From: Verticillium longisporum
Taxonomy: Eukaryota; Ascomycota; Sordariomycetes; Glomerellales; Plectosphaerellaceae
Reading direction: 5' to 3'
Assembly (NCBI GenBank): GCA_019188255.1
Contig: JAETXT010000006.1
Location: forward strand, 4,526,001 to 4,590,000
Length of the DNA stretch: 64,000 nt
A program made the translations under genes and the position numbers. The notes under the pieces are model-generated. The model made no database searches. It was given only the letters and a program-made list of their open reading frames with translations, and was not told where the DNA came from. Positions within the stretch are counted from its first letter, which is position 1. Every line of letters starts with the position of its first letter. Shown one piece after another: positions 33,508 to 44,236 of the stretch.

Positions 33508-35425
33508 CTATTCTGTCTTCCTTTTCCTGGCCGCTTGGTAGCATTGCAGGAGAAAATCGCGCTCGGCGAATAAACTACAGGCGTTATGTTAGTTATGTAT
33601 GTCCCATTTTTTCTTTTTTGAGAATCAAGAAGAGAGAGAGAGAGAGAGAGAGAGGAGATGAAAAAGGGGCGGGAAGGGAGCACAAAAGAACATACACTAG
33701 CAGCACGAATGGAACGGCCGCCACGCCCACTTTGATGACGTCCTTGATGCCGCCAGCGCTCTGCGCCGTGACCCCCGTGAGCATCTCGACAAGCCTCGGC
33801 GCGACGAAGACGACGACGGCCGTGAGGTTGGCGGGGCCGAGGCGGGCGAGGGAAAAGGGCACGCCGGCGTCGCGAAAGTAGCCGCGCACAAAGGCGAGGC
33901 TCCAGACGATGCGGCAGGCCATGTTGATGCAGTTGGCAAAGACGAGGCCGCGGGCGCCGAGGCCGAGGACGCGCAAGAAGACGAACCCCGCGGCGGCAAA
34001 GGCCAGCGAGAAGGCGCCCATCCAGGCCGACTGGGCGTGGACCTGGGCCTCGGTGGCGACCGAGGCGACAAAGGCCTCGGCGACGCCGTTGAGGGCGAGG
34101 AGCGGGATGTAGTAGCAGTACGTGGCCAGGGCGGCACCGGCGCCGTCGCGGGCCCAGCGCGGGCCGGCGACGAGGGAGAGGAGCGGCGGCGCGGCGGCCG
34201 GGCCGGCCGTGAGGATGAGGGCGCCGACGAGGACGCAGAGGCGCAGCAGCGTGCGCAGGTGTGCGGCAGCGGTGGTGACGGCTTCCTTGGGGGGCTTGCC
34301 GCGTGTCTTGTCTGCGGCCGGGGACGCCTTGGCGGCCTTTTCGGCAGATGTCTCAGAAGACGTCGTCGGCGCCGCCGAGAGGAGCCGGCTGAAGTAACTG
34401 CGGCTGCTCTCCTCGACCGGCTGGAACACGAGGCGCGCGAGCAGGCCGCCGTAGTTGTTGGCCAGAGCGTAGACACCCTGGGCCTGGGGTGTCGACAGGA
34501 TGGAGACGAGAAAGGTGTCGCCTTGGGTGAGGACGTGCTTGACGAGGCTCTGTGCCATCATGGACGAGGCCAGACGGAGGGTGGGGCGGTAAAAGTACGA
34601 CAAGACATAGTCGGCGCCTGACCCCTCGGTGGTGAGTGTACGCGGCAGCAGCGAGAAGCTGTTGCCCGTCTCGGTGGTCGAGGCGAGACGGACGCCGGCG
34701 CCCAGGTACACGAGCAGGAGGGCAACACCATAGGCGAGCTGGCCGAGGGCGAAGGGAAGGACGCCGAGCTGCAAGCCGGAACGGGAGGCAGATAGCGCGG
34801 CGGCAAAGGTGACGATGCACCGCAGGAAGGTGGCGATGGACTCGGCGCTGGCGCGGGTGCCGAACTGGAGACGCGTCTGCATCAGCACGAAGATGGGCTC
34901 AGCGAGCAGCTCGATGATGGCGGCGGCACCATAGATGCGGAGGGACAGGACAAAATAAGGGGTCTCGAGGGTGGCCTGCTCCACAGAGGACAGGTAGAGG
35001 GCCCCCAAGCCAACAGAGACAAAGCATCCGAGGATGACGGCAAGGTAGCCTAGGTTGATGACGGCCTGGTGAATGGGGGTGCGGGAGCGGGCGCTCGAGG
35101 GGCTCTGGCGCTGGATGGCGACGCGCAGGCTCTCACGGGCGAAGAAGAGGACGGAAAGGTAGTAGACCTCAAGCTGGGCAGACAGGCCGAGGAGCGCAGC
35201 GGTCAGATAGCGCAGGAGGAGCTGGTTGGCGAGAAAGGTGAGGGCGCGCGAGGCGATCTGCAGGGTGATGAGCAGAGAGGCGCCATGAACGGCAGCAGAC
35301 TCGGTGCCAGCACCAGCAGCAGCACCAGCAGCAGCACCAGCAGCAGCACCAGCGGGCGGTGCGTCGGTTGTTGTGCCAGGAGCATCTGCCGGCGATGATG
35401 GGGCTGCCTTTGGAGATGGCATCAT
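33508..35425 (-). CDS. RFT1: RFT1, ER membrane protein of N-glycan precursor translocation
   Basis: Two exons, complement(33508..33574, 33696..35425), 598 aa. The 121-nt intron has donor GTATGT and a strong branch site TAACTAAC before CTGTAG; splicing yields LFAERDFLLQCYQAARKRKTE at the C terminus, as in the family, whereas reading through gives an unrelated tail. RFT1 is a MATE-like protein of about 12-14 spans required for presenting Man5GlcNAc2-PP-dolichol to the ER lumen; whether it is the flippase itself is disputed. Blocks seen: LQIASRALTFLANQLLLRY, FFARESLRVAIQR, LTQGDTFLVSILSTPQAQGVYALANNYGGLLARLVFQPVEESSR, and YCYYIPLLALNGVAEAFVASVA. The N terminus has a GAAA tetrapeptide array from a 12-bp repeat, absent from usual RFT1. 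The intron contains an (AG)n tract. Confidence 0.94.
33632..33655. repeat. (AG)n microsatellite in the RFT1 intron
   Basis: About 12 AG dinucleotides on the plus strand, read as (CT)n in the transcript upstream of the branch site. Confidence 0.9.
35309..35352. repeat. 12-bp coding repeat in the RFT1 N terminus
   Basis: AGCAGCACCAGC-type units in tandem (three to four copies) encode an Ala/Gly stretch, GAAAGAAAGAAAG, before the first conserved RFT1 segment. In frame. Confidence 0.85.
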
Positions 35426-36921
35426 GAAGTCAGTCGAGATGTCATTGGGGAGGCAGCTTTGGACCTTGGAGGGGTTGAGGGCATGTAGTGGAGGGCTAAT
35501 CGTGGCGGGACTGATTTTGAATCGTGGCTCAGATGGTGGCTCAATTTCGTGTCGTGGTCAATGCTGCGCCGTGGATCAGATCTTGAGAAGGAAGCAGTTA
35601 CGATCCACCCTGGTCCAAGTCGAGGTCCGCGTCGGAAGGACCATCCGCGTAGGAAGGACCATCCGCGTAGGAAGGACCATCCATGTAGGAAGGACCATCC
35701 ATGTCTGGTAGCGGAGCCGGGCGGATGGTAGAGGTACGTATCGATATGGATTAGCGTACCGGCTGGCATCGAGGTGGGGCGACCGTGACAGCGACAGCCC
35801 GTGTGCTACCCGCTGCTCCTATACCAGTAGAAAGCGAAGACGAAGCAGGCATTCACTACTCATTCTTAGAAAACACTCCATGCGTTGTCGCACACCAATC
35901 CAGCACCCAACAGCACAAACATGTGAACGTGTCGGGACACCCGCAGCAATTCTCGGTGGTTGGGAATCAACATGGCTGCCAGATGCGGCCTCAACACCCG
36001 TTAGTGTCGTCATACTAGCGCCAATGGCCACGATTGATTGGGTCACAGCCTTCGAGGACTGTCCCTCGAGTGCCTGCAGTCGCAGCGCCTCTGGAGGGCT
36101 TGGGCGGGGGTCCTTGGAGGGGGCCTGTCTTGGGTGTTCGCAGCAATCGCAGGGCCCCTACAGCATGCGGAATCCCAGGGTGCTCCTCAGTTTCGGTCTT
36201 TTGCCTTTTGCCCACCCCTGCCCTGCCCTGCCCGGTTCGTCCTTCTGGGTTTGTACCTGTTCCTCCCTGTTCCTGATTTCTTCTCCACTCAACCGCGGAC
36301 TGAGGCGGGAAGCTACAAGGAAGGCACTCACCCACCCACCCTCCTGCTCAGCCAGAGCCGACTCATCTCACCACCACCACGACCTCTGGCGTCTTCCCCC
36401 CCCCCTCCCTCTTCTTCATACCTCGACACTCTTAGTCTCAACCTCATTTCTCTCTCTTTCCTGCCGCTCTGCTAGTGGGGCCCCTCACTCATCTACATCT
36501 TCATTTTCAGAGTTTTCACTTCACCCTGAGTCGACGTGCCATAGTACAGCTCAGATCACCCGTCATCACGGCATCTCCACTCCTAATCTTGACAAGTCCG
36601 GCGTCTCTGAACAATCCCTGTCACCTGCATCGTACTGTGAGTAGCCGACAAGCACCTCGACCCAACCTCCACGCTCGGGCGCGTCAAATCTTCTACACCG
36701 ACACAACAACAAATCCACAACCCACTCTTCGACGGGGAGCCACCAGCCAAGCAGCAGTCGGCAAAGAGAAAAAAGGTTGTCTGCAAAAGCTTCCCCTTAT
36801 CCGATATATCCAGCGTGGCCGGCACGAGAGAAAGTGAGGAGAGAAGACTCGGAGAGCTCACAGCAATGCTACACCCGACGAGACCACCTGCTGTTCCTCG
36901 ACCCTAAGAACCCCGCTGCTC
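35426..36921. other. Intergenic, divergent promoters of RFT1 and coiled-coil gene
   Basis: 1.5 kb, no supported gene. It contains an 18-bp minisatellite (35633-35704) close to the RFT1 start and pyrimidine-rich sequence at 36330-36480. Confidence 0.5.
35633..35704. repeat. 18-bp minisatellite upstream of RFT1, 4 copies
   Basis: Unit AGGAAGGACCATCCGCGT, four copies; the last two share a CATGT ending instead of CGCGT, showing two sub-types. It lies about 210 bp upstream of the RFT1 ATG. Confidence 0.95.
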
Positions 36922-39553
36922 ATGGCTCCGACGCCTGACCCTCGCGGCGATGCCTTGGCTGGCCTCATGCCGCCGACGTCACCCCACGCCCACCAGGATC
37001 CCGCCGCCTCGCTGCGCTGCTGCTGCGGCCACGACGATTGCGCCTACCTCAAGCACAGCTGCGATGTCCTCGATACCGTCGAGCAGGACGTCCATACCGC
37101 CGCCAAACTCGGTCAGGTTAGTTCGCTCGCGCTCTCCTCCCCCCTCTATGCCTGTCTGCGAGCCATCACGTCCCGCCACGCCATCCCGGCCAAGACCAAG
37201 CACATTCCAAGGCCACATCCATGCGCCGCGTCTTCCTTTGTTTGCCTCGACTGCGGTCCCAGTATCACCGACTCCGCGCATTCCTCGAGTCGTTCATCTC
37301 GAGTCATCTGGAATGTTTCTTTTTTCTTCCCATCTCTTTCTTCTAGCCCGGCACGCCCATCACCTCTCTTCCTTCCCGCCCCCTTGGTGTGGTCTCGCTT
37401 TGGCGTCTGTCCGTGTCTCTCTATACCGCCTCACCTCACCTCACCATGTTGATATTGGATGCCGCTCGTTGGACATGTCGCTGACCTTCTCCCTCCAGGC
37501 GCTCCTCGCCCGTCATGAGGCCTACATGGCCGACGCCGAGCGCGATCGCCTCGAACTCACCGCACGTATAGAGCAGCTCGAGACGGACAAGAGGGAACTC
37601 CAAGCCGACAACGCCAGGACTGTTGAAGAGAACCGTGCCTTGCTCGACCAGCTCGAGACCCTCAACAACTCGGTCAACAGCTCCGACACGCGCATTCAGA
37701 GCCTCGAGGCGACCCTGCTCTCCTCTCAACAGGCCGTCCGCCGTCTCGAAGGCGCTGCTGTCCGAGCAGCCGAGCTAGAACGCCATGTCGCCCTCCTCGA
37801 GCGCGAACAGATGCAGCTGCAAAATACCCTCATCAGCACCGAATCAGAGTCTCGCTCCGCCTTGAACCGATGGAAAAAGGCGGAAAGGGGCATCCCGGAG
37901 CTGCAAGAGCAGCTGGAACGCATGGAAAAGGAAACCAAGGACGAGCGAGAGCGCCATGTCGAGGCCATGGGCCGCGTCGAGCGACAGCGCGAGATGGAAA
38001 AGGAGCTCAACACGGCAGCCGGCCGGCTCAAGGGTGCTGCTGCGGCCAAGTCGCTCGACAAGGGCAAGAACGGCAGCAGTGTCGTATCCCACTTTGTTCG
38101 CGACCTGCTCCAGGACAATGCCAATCTGCAACTTGGCATGGCTGAACTGCGAGAGCTACTGACCAACTCCAACGACGAGATTCAAGCCCTGCGTGACCAA
38201 CTCATGTTCCACCAACCCGTGGCTGAGGGAGAAATGGAGGGAAAAACGAGCACGGCTTCTACGCTCCGCGCCGAGATGGAACCCTCGCAGACGGAGGAGC
38301 CAGGCACAACGACCCGACTTTCTCAAGAACTCCATATTCATCACCACTATCATGTGGCATCCAAAGGCGACAACAAGAAACCCAAGAAGAGGCGCGCCGG
38401 CCTCACTCCAGGCATCTTTACACCCCCCCGCGGCGCCTCAACGCCCGTCACGCCCTTCCGAAACCACCCATGGCGGCTCTCGTCCCCCGTCCCGCCAACC
38501 ACATCAACCCACGGACACCGCGACTCGACCTCGAGCCTCGCCGCACCACCCTCCCACAGATGGTCCATGTTCTCCGAGCAGCAGTCTGACTTTGCAGCCT
38601 CATCGGTACCCAGCTCGCCACAGTCAACGAGCCATCGGTTCTCGATGTTTGACAAGTTCCCCGACTCGGACTTGCCCGCATCGCCCACAACTAGCGTGGA
38701 CCCCATGTCCCCAACGATGAGAGCGACACATCTCAAACGCCCGTCAGAAGTGTCGACGAGGAGTATCTCGATGCCAACAAAACTCATGATCGCACCTCCC
38801 GCCCCCACGCTAGAGGTCACTCAACATCACTTGGGCCCAGAGCCTATCCGTGAGGAGGTTCACGAGGACGACACTGATATCGATGAAGTGCCAGAAATCG
38901 TCACGACGGAGGAAGAATACAGCTTCTCCACCGACGAGGAGCAGCCACAGCGCCGGCTGCACCGCGTCATATCTCACGAGTCCATCATGTCCCTTGCTGG
39001 CGGACTCGACATTCATACGCTTAAAGTGCGACCTAGCCAGCTGACGCTGCGCCCTCTTGGTGGTGCTGAGGCTGTTTTCACCGGAGTAACAGCGTCCTCG
39101 ACCATTTCGCGCGTGACCACCAAACGGAGTACGGCTGTCTTGCGTGACAGTTTGGCCGGCCTGCCAAGCCAGAGGGTGGTATCGACACCAACCCGGAGCC
39201 TATCCCCAGCGAGTACCCTGAACGAGGGCCAGCGCAACACGGCCAAGCCGGGCCGATGGACGAGCTGGCGGCCATGGGGTGGCGGTGGCGGAGGCGGCGT
39301 TGCTAGCAGCAGCAGCAACAGCACGCCGAACGATCCCGAACGCTCGCCGACGCCTGCTCTCACGCCGACGCCGACCAACAAGAAGGCCGACAAGGAGAGG
39401 GATCTCCACCGGGCGTCCGGCATCAACCAGCCCGGCGCGATCCCCGGATTTCAGGAGTACCTGGCGAGCATCCGCACGCGAGGCACGCCGAGTAAGGTGA
39501 TGCCCGACGTGGTCGATGTCGAAGCCCTGCGGCAGATTCTCGAAGAGGAGTAG
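36922..39553 (+). CDS. Coiled-coil protein with HHHYHV motif, function unknown
   Basis: Two exons, join(36922..37116, 37499..39553), 749 aa. The 382-nt intron is unusually long for this window (donor GTTAGT, branch GCTGACC, acceptor CTCCAG). Exon 1 carries a Cys-rich patch, LRCCCGHDDCAYLKHSC. Exon 2 starts with about 200 residues of heptad-rich coiled coil (ARHEAYMADAERDRLELTAR onward), then FVRDLLQDNANLQLGMAELRELL, then a conserved ELHIHHHYHV motif and a basic GDNKKPKKRRAG. The rest is a Ser/Pro/Thr-rich, probably disordered region with WRLSSP and HRFSMFDKF patches and a C-terminal helix, GFQEYLASIRTRGTPSKV. The architecture suggests a cytoskeletal or spindle-pole scaffold, but this is inference; I do not recognise the protein with certainty. 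Confidence 0.85.
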
Positions 39554-40090
39554 TAGTAGTAGAACGGCGCTTGATGGTTGATGATGAATTTTCTCTGGAG
39601 GCTGCATGGCGTCTTATTGCATATTTGCTTTTTTTCTTCTCCTTTTTCCTTTGGAAATTCTCTTTCTCACCAGGAAACAGTCTCGGGAGGAACAAACTAT
39701 CCCGGCGTTGGTTTTTTTTTTTCTTGTTTTTATTTCTTTTGAACCCACAGGTCAACAGGCCTCTCATGGAAGATACCCCCCACCGAACGGAGCTGGCGTG
39801 TTCTCTTTTGTCTGGATTGCATGGCTCAGAACGGAGCGATTATCAAAGGATAGGAGTTTCGTGTGTATACACCCCCTCTTCCACCACCTATTTCTCTACA
39901 ACTGCTCTTCTTTTTTTCTCATGCACTGCACAGTAGCATAATTTACGGGACCACGAGCGTCATGATTCTCAGTTTGTTAAAAAAAAGTTTGGTTTACAGA
40001 CCAGTTAATTTTCATAGATCATTACAATATTATCCTCATATAATGTTCAAACGTCCATCCTCTCACCCATCCACATGGGCCATGTCTCGC
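39554..40090. other. Intergenic between convergent coiled-coil and dehydrogenase genes
   Basis: 540 bp, T-rich with several poly-T runs (for example near 39710-39722), consistent with 3' UTRs; no gene. Confidence 0.5.
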
Positions 40091-41449
40091 TTAGTACGAA
40101 GTCAGCGCGGGGCTGCCCTCGGCCCGGGGCAGAGACCACTTTGTCTCGACAAAGACCTTTTGCATGCTCTCCTCGTGCTTCTCAAACTTGTAGTAGACCT
40201 TGTCAAGGTCCTCGAGGCGCACGCGGTGCGAAAGCATCTGGTAGACGTCGAGGGATCCGTTCTGGAGCCGCTCGAGCAGCTCCTTCCAGTACTTGTGCAC
40301 GGGCGCCTGGCCGTTTCCGATGAGACGCACGCCGCGCTCCATGAGGGAGCCAATGTTGAAGTGGTTTGTGTAGCCGACGTACACGCCCGTGATGCCACAG
40401 CGGCCAAAGCTGCGCACCGACTCGATCATCTCGTTAACAATCTCCGACGTGTCCGTCTCGAGACCGAGCTGAAGCTCGAGCCAGTGGGCCCAGCCCTTGG
40501 GGTACTCGCCGGCAACACACTCGAGGGCAACGTCGGGGCCGCGGCCGTCGGTGAGGTCGCGCAGGGCGGTGACGACGGTCGGCTTGTTGGTGATGCCGTG
40601 CGACAGCGTTTTGTAGTCGACGAGGTAAAGCTTGTCGGCATGTGCGGCGGGCCAGCGGGACTTGACAAAGGAGAGGCGGGGTTCCGTGTCGACAAAGATG
40701 ACGCGCTTGGCGCCGTCTTCGAGGGCAAAGACACCAGCCATTTGGCCAATGGGACCAGCACCGAACACGGCGACGCTGTCGCCCTCGTACACGGCTGTGT
40801 CCTTGACAGCATTGTAAGAGGTGGACAGCACGTCAGAGAGGTAGAGGGCCTTCTCGTCGGGAACATCCTCTGGGATCTCAAGAAGGTTGACGTCGCCAAT
40901 GGGCACGCGCACGTACTCGGCCTGGCCGCCAGCGAAGCCGCCCGTGAAGTGAGAGTAGCCAAACATGCCTGCTGTCTGGGTTCCGTACATAGCCTTGGCC
41001 TGGGTGTTGTAGTTGCACTTCTCGCACTGCGACGAGAGCTTTTGACGGCAGAAGAAACAGTCACCGCAGGCAATTTGGAAGGAGGCTACGTAGCGGGAGC
41101 CCTTCTTGATGCCCTTCACGGCGGGACCAATCTCGTCGACGATGCCACAGAACTCGTGGCCGAGGATGTCACCCTTGGCAAGCTGGACAACGGAGCCATG
41201 GAGGAGATGCAGGTCGGATCCGCAGACGGTGCTGCCGGTGACGCGGAGGATGACGTCGCGGTCCTCAATAATCTTGGGGCGGGCTGCGTCCACAATCTCG
41301 ACCGTGTTCTTGCCCTGCCACACGAGAGCTTTCATCATGGCGGACTTGTCGCCCGTCTTTTCGTAATTCGAAATGTCCTGGGCCGTGACCTCATCGCCCT
41401 GGTGGCCGATGACCTGCTCGGCCGCATAGGCTGCTTGTGACATGGCCAT
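40091..41449 (-). CDS. Zinc-dependent alcohol dehydrogenase (MDR family, formaldehyde-dehydrogenase-like)
   Basis: Single exon, 452 aa. The catalytic-zinc region is present as VCGSDLHLLHG (Cys, and His eight residues on) and GHEFCGIVDEIG (His-Glu). The structural zinc lobe is CGDCFFCRQKLSSQCEKC with four Cys, and the Rossmann nucleotide site is VAVFGAGPIGQMAGVFAL. LECVAGEYPKGW and the long insert resemble glutathione-independent formaldehyde or threonine dehydrogenase-like members rather than yeast Adh1. It should oxidise an alcohol or aldehyde hydrate with NAD(P)+; the substrate is unknown. The N-terminal ~40 residues (TAQDISNYEKTGDKS) precede the domain and carry no clear targeting signal. 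A 525-codon antisense frame exists but is a composition shadow. Confidence 0.92.
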   Translation of the reverse strand: MAMSQAAYAAEQVIGHQGDEVTAQDISNYEKTGDKSAMMKALVWQGKNTVEIVDAARPKIIEDRDVILRVTGSTVCGSDLHLLHGSVVQLAKGDILGHEFCGIVDEIGPAVKGIKKGSRYVASFQIACGDCFFCRQKLSSQCEKCNYNTQAKAMYGTQTAGMFGYSHFTGGFAGGQAEYVRVPIGDVNLLEIPEDVPDEKALYLSDVLSTSYNAVKDTAVYEGDSVAVFGAGPIGQMAGVFALEDGAKRVIFVDTEPRLSFVKSRWPAAHADKLYLVDYKTLSHGITNKPTVVTALRDLTDGRGPDVALECVAGEYPKGWAHWLELQLGLETDTSEIVNEMIESVRSFGRCGITGVYVGYTNHFNIGSLMERGVRLIGNGQAPVHKYWKELLERLQNGSLDVYQMLSHRVRLEDLDKVYYKFEKHEESMQKVFVETKWSLPRAEGSPALTSY

Positions 41450-42914
41450 GTTGAAAGGGTTGTATTTTGGGGCGCTGAGATGGAAGATGGTATAAGTGCT
41501 GGTGAGGTATCGTGGGTATATCGGGTATCGCTGAGGCTCAATCGTAGCAAATCAGATGAGTAGTAATGCAACGGTTGTGCGGAAAACACGAGGCATAGCA
41601 GCAGCCAACTCGACAGTTATAGACATTATGCGATCGCAGTGACATCTCCCCCAAGAACCGCTCCTAGAGGGGTCATCTTCTTTCGCGACGTCAGAGCTGG
41701 TAAATTTGCGGGCACCACGGTCTACAGTCGGCATCTGTGGACTCTCAATGGATACACCTGCGAGGTATTGCCCCAGGTTGTGACCGCGTTGTCGCGTCAT
41801 TCTCGAGATGGGAGATTCCCACAAGAGGACGAAACCCGATGGACGACGTCATGGATCCCACGTGTGCTCCACGGTGATCCGGTGCAGGACGGAGCCACGT
41901 CCGGAGCGTTTGGTCCTCTGGTGCAGGGAGGGCATCTCGGCCAACCAGAGGCGGCAAGGCTGAGGTGGGGCGGTGTTGAAGAGGGGCCGTTGAGTGCGCG
42001 GCATCTGGGACATGCTCGCCGTTTGGTTCGGGCAAAGTTCGTGATCGTCTTGGGAGGTTGTGCTCTGGATGGGGTCGGCGTTTTATGGTGACGCGTTATA
42101 TTTGGGCCTGCTATTCATGCTGGGAGTGTACCGGCTCGATGAAAGAAGTTTCGAGGGCCAGAAATCCATCATGTTTGGTGTGGTTGAATCCGGAGAGTGG
42201 AAGTTGACGATCGACTGTCACATAGGGCATCGGACTTGTGAAGATGGAATGTCAATGCTCACGATGGACGTGTTCATCGCAGTAGGGCTCTGACGGGATG
42301 AGATAGGCAGCATTCTAAGTACATGCGGTCGATAGAAAGGAGTATCCATCTAGCAGATGATCGGTCATCTTATGTCTTCGGACGAAGCCCATTAAGGTTG
42401 CGCCGATTGCACCTGCCTTGACCTCATTCAGCTTCAACGAGGAAAGTGAAGCCAGGCCAGAAGAGGGTGCCCACGCGGGAAAGAGCCATGCAGCGTGAAT
42501 AGACAGCGGGGTAGACGCTGACCTAAGCCCTTCCCCCAAATACAGTACATCACTGGGGGTGAGGGAGATTAGAAAGCGCTGTACCTGTAACCCCCCTCAA
42601 AGCCATGAGGGGCAGCGCGGGGGAAGCCTCCACTCTTGCCCCCCCTGGAGCGTACCCCAACGCGGGCGGACCCTGCCTGTTCCTGTCACGGAGGCGGCGC
42701 CTGACCTGTGTCGCATCCTAACCTCCGAACCGCCCTTCTCCAACTCGATCCAATATGGCAATCCGGAGCATCAAGCGTCCGCAAAGGACAACAAGACCTT
42801 ACCGTCTGGGACACGGCCCGGACGGTCAGGAACACATGATGGCGAAGCTATAACAATGGGGGGTATTTGCTCGTGATTTCAATCTCGTCTGGTGATGTCT
42901 AACTTTCCTCCCAC

Positions 42915-42963
<49 letters not shown>

Positions 42964-43110
42964 GTCTGACGATTGCTTCTTCCTCCTCACTCCCCTTCAT
43001 CTCTCTAGTTTGTTGCAAAGTGAACAACTCCGTTTGCTGCATCGGCATTCTCGAATCCTCTTCTTCCATAAAACCAGATTGGCAGCTCCCTCCCCGCCAT
43101 CCTCAACATC
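41450..43110. other. Intergenic, no gene seen
   Basis: 1.7 kb between the divergent dehydrogenase and secreted-protein genes. It contains a (CT)n tract at 42918-42960, 150 bp before the secreted-protein ATG, and a short inverted repeat CCCCTC/GAGGGG near 42594-42613. Confidence 0.5.
42918..42960. repeat. (CT)n microsatellite, about 21 repeats
   Basis: Uninterrupted TC/CT dinucleotides in the probable core-promoter or 5' UTR region of the secreted-protein gene at 43111. Confidence 0.95.
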
Positions 43111-44002
43111 ATGAAGTTCCAGGCCATCGCCCTGTCCGCTTTCGCCGGCAGCGCCGCAGCGCAGCTCGGCATGGGCCGTCCCCGAGCCCCCACGACCAGG
43201 CCAAGGCGACGCTCGTCGAAGACTTCAAGTGGCGAGACCCCTTCACCGAGGCCACCTCGTCGCTCTTCACCCCCGCCTGCGAGGTGACCAAGACCTTCCC
43301 CGCCCAACAGTACACCCTCCACCAGCTCTACGACAAGCAGCCCCTGGGCATGTGGTCATGGGCCGAGGGCCTCAAGGAGGTCTTCAGCGAGCGCGAGTAC
43401 CCCGGCGGCTTCTCCGGCCTCGACCGCCACGGCTGGGACAGATACATCCTGCTCATGGACTACGCCGACGTGCCGCTGCGCGCCAAGCAGTGGATTGAGG
43501 CCCAGGCCTCCGGCAAGACGGCAGACCACGGCCTATTCGCCCTCTTCCAGAAGCCCAAGGACAAGCACCAAAGGTCGACGACCAGGTCGTCGTGCCCGAG
43601 GCCGGACTCGACCGCGCCGACGACGCCTCGCGCGTCATCCTCTTCGCCCCGGGCGCCCTGTATAAGATTCTTCCCCTTTTCGTCGCCGAGTCGAGCGACT
43701 GCGCCGGTAAGTTCCCTGTCCTGCCTTCCTGCCGTCTCATCTTTTCTTTCCTCTTGTTGTGACAAACAGCGACTGACGTGTCCCCAGACGCTCTCGAGGA
43801 CCTCTCCAAGTACTCGCCCGACGCCGTCGACGGCGGCGTCGTCGCCTGGCCCATCTCCCACTCGCGCCCCAACCTCAGGGAAAAGAAGAGGGACATTGAG
43901 ATTGTCATCAAGGCCCAAGTCCTCAAGGCCAATGAGCCGGCCGCCAAGGCCGACGCCGACGCTGAGCCTGAGGCCAAGACGGTGACCAAGGAGGAGCTGT
44001 GA
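43111..44002 (+). CDS. Secreted hypothetical protein with two apparent -1 frameshifts
   Basis: The ATG at 43111 opens a clean signal peptide, MKFQAIALSAFAGSAAAQ. The frame then slips by one base near 43171-43190, after which SPHDQAKATLVEDFKWRDPF runs to KPKDKH near 43570; it slips again at CACCAAAGG, and KVDDQVVVPEAGLDRADD follows to CAG/GTAAGT. An 81-nt intron (43707-43787) joins SSDCA to DALEDLSKYSPDAVDGG, and the gene ends KTVTKEEL at 44002. Codon use stays biased in all three frames, so the coding constraint is recent. Both slips are what one missing base would cause (for example a C at GGCCG and an A at CCAAAGG). I do not recognise the family: an extracellular protein of about 270 aa with two Cys visible. 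Assembly error and young pseudogene remain open. Confidence 0.65.
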
Positions 44003-44236
44003 GTAGGTCGATATACATGTAGTAGAAGACTGAGAGAAACGAGACGGTGGTTTTTCTTTTGCGTCTTTGCCACAAGTTAGGCACAAACCGGGTCAGGAAT
44101 ACACCTTGAGGCGTTTGGCAGGTCATGGTAGAAAATGCATTCCCACTTTTCATTTTTTCGCCAATTGAATCGAACCAAGTGCTCGTCGATTGCTTGTTTG
44201 CTTGATTCAGTGAAATGCGAGGCGATGCGTGAGGAA

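Noticed and set aside
39863..41440. 525-codon open frame antisense to the alcohol dehydrogenase
   Set aside because: It mirrors the dehydrogenase gene; high third-position GC removes stops on the other strand. It has no motif, and the sense gene is complete.
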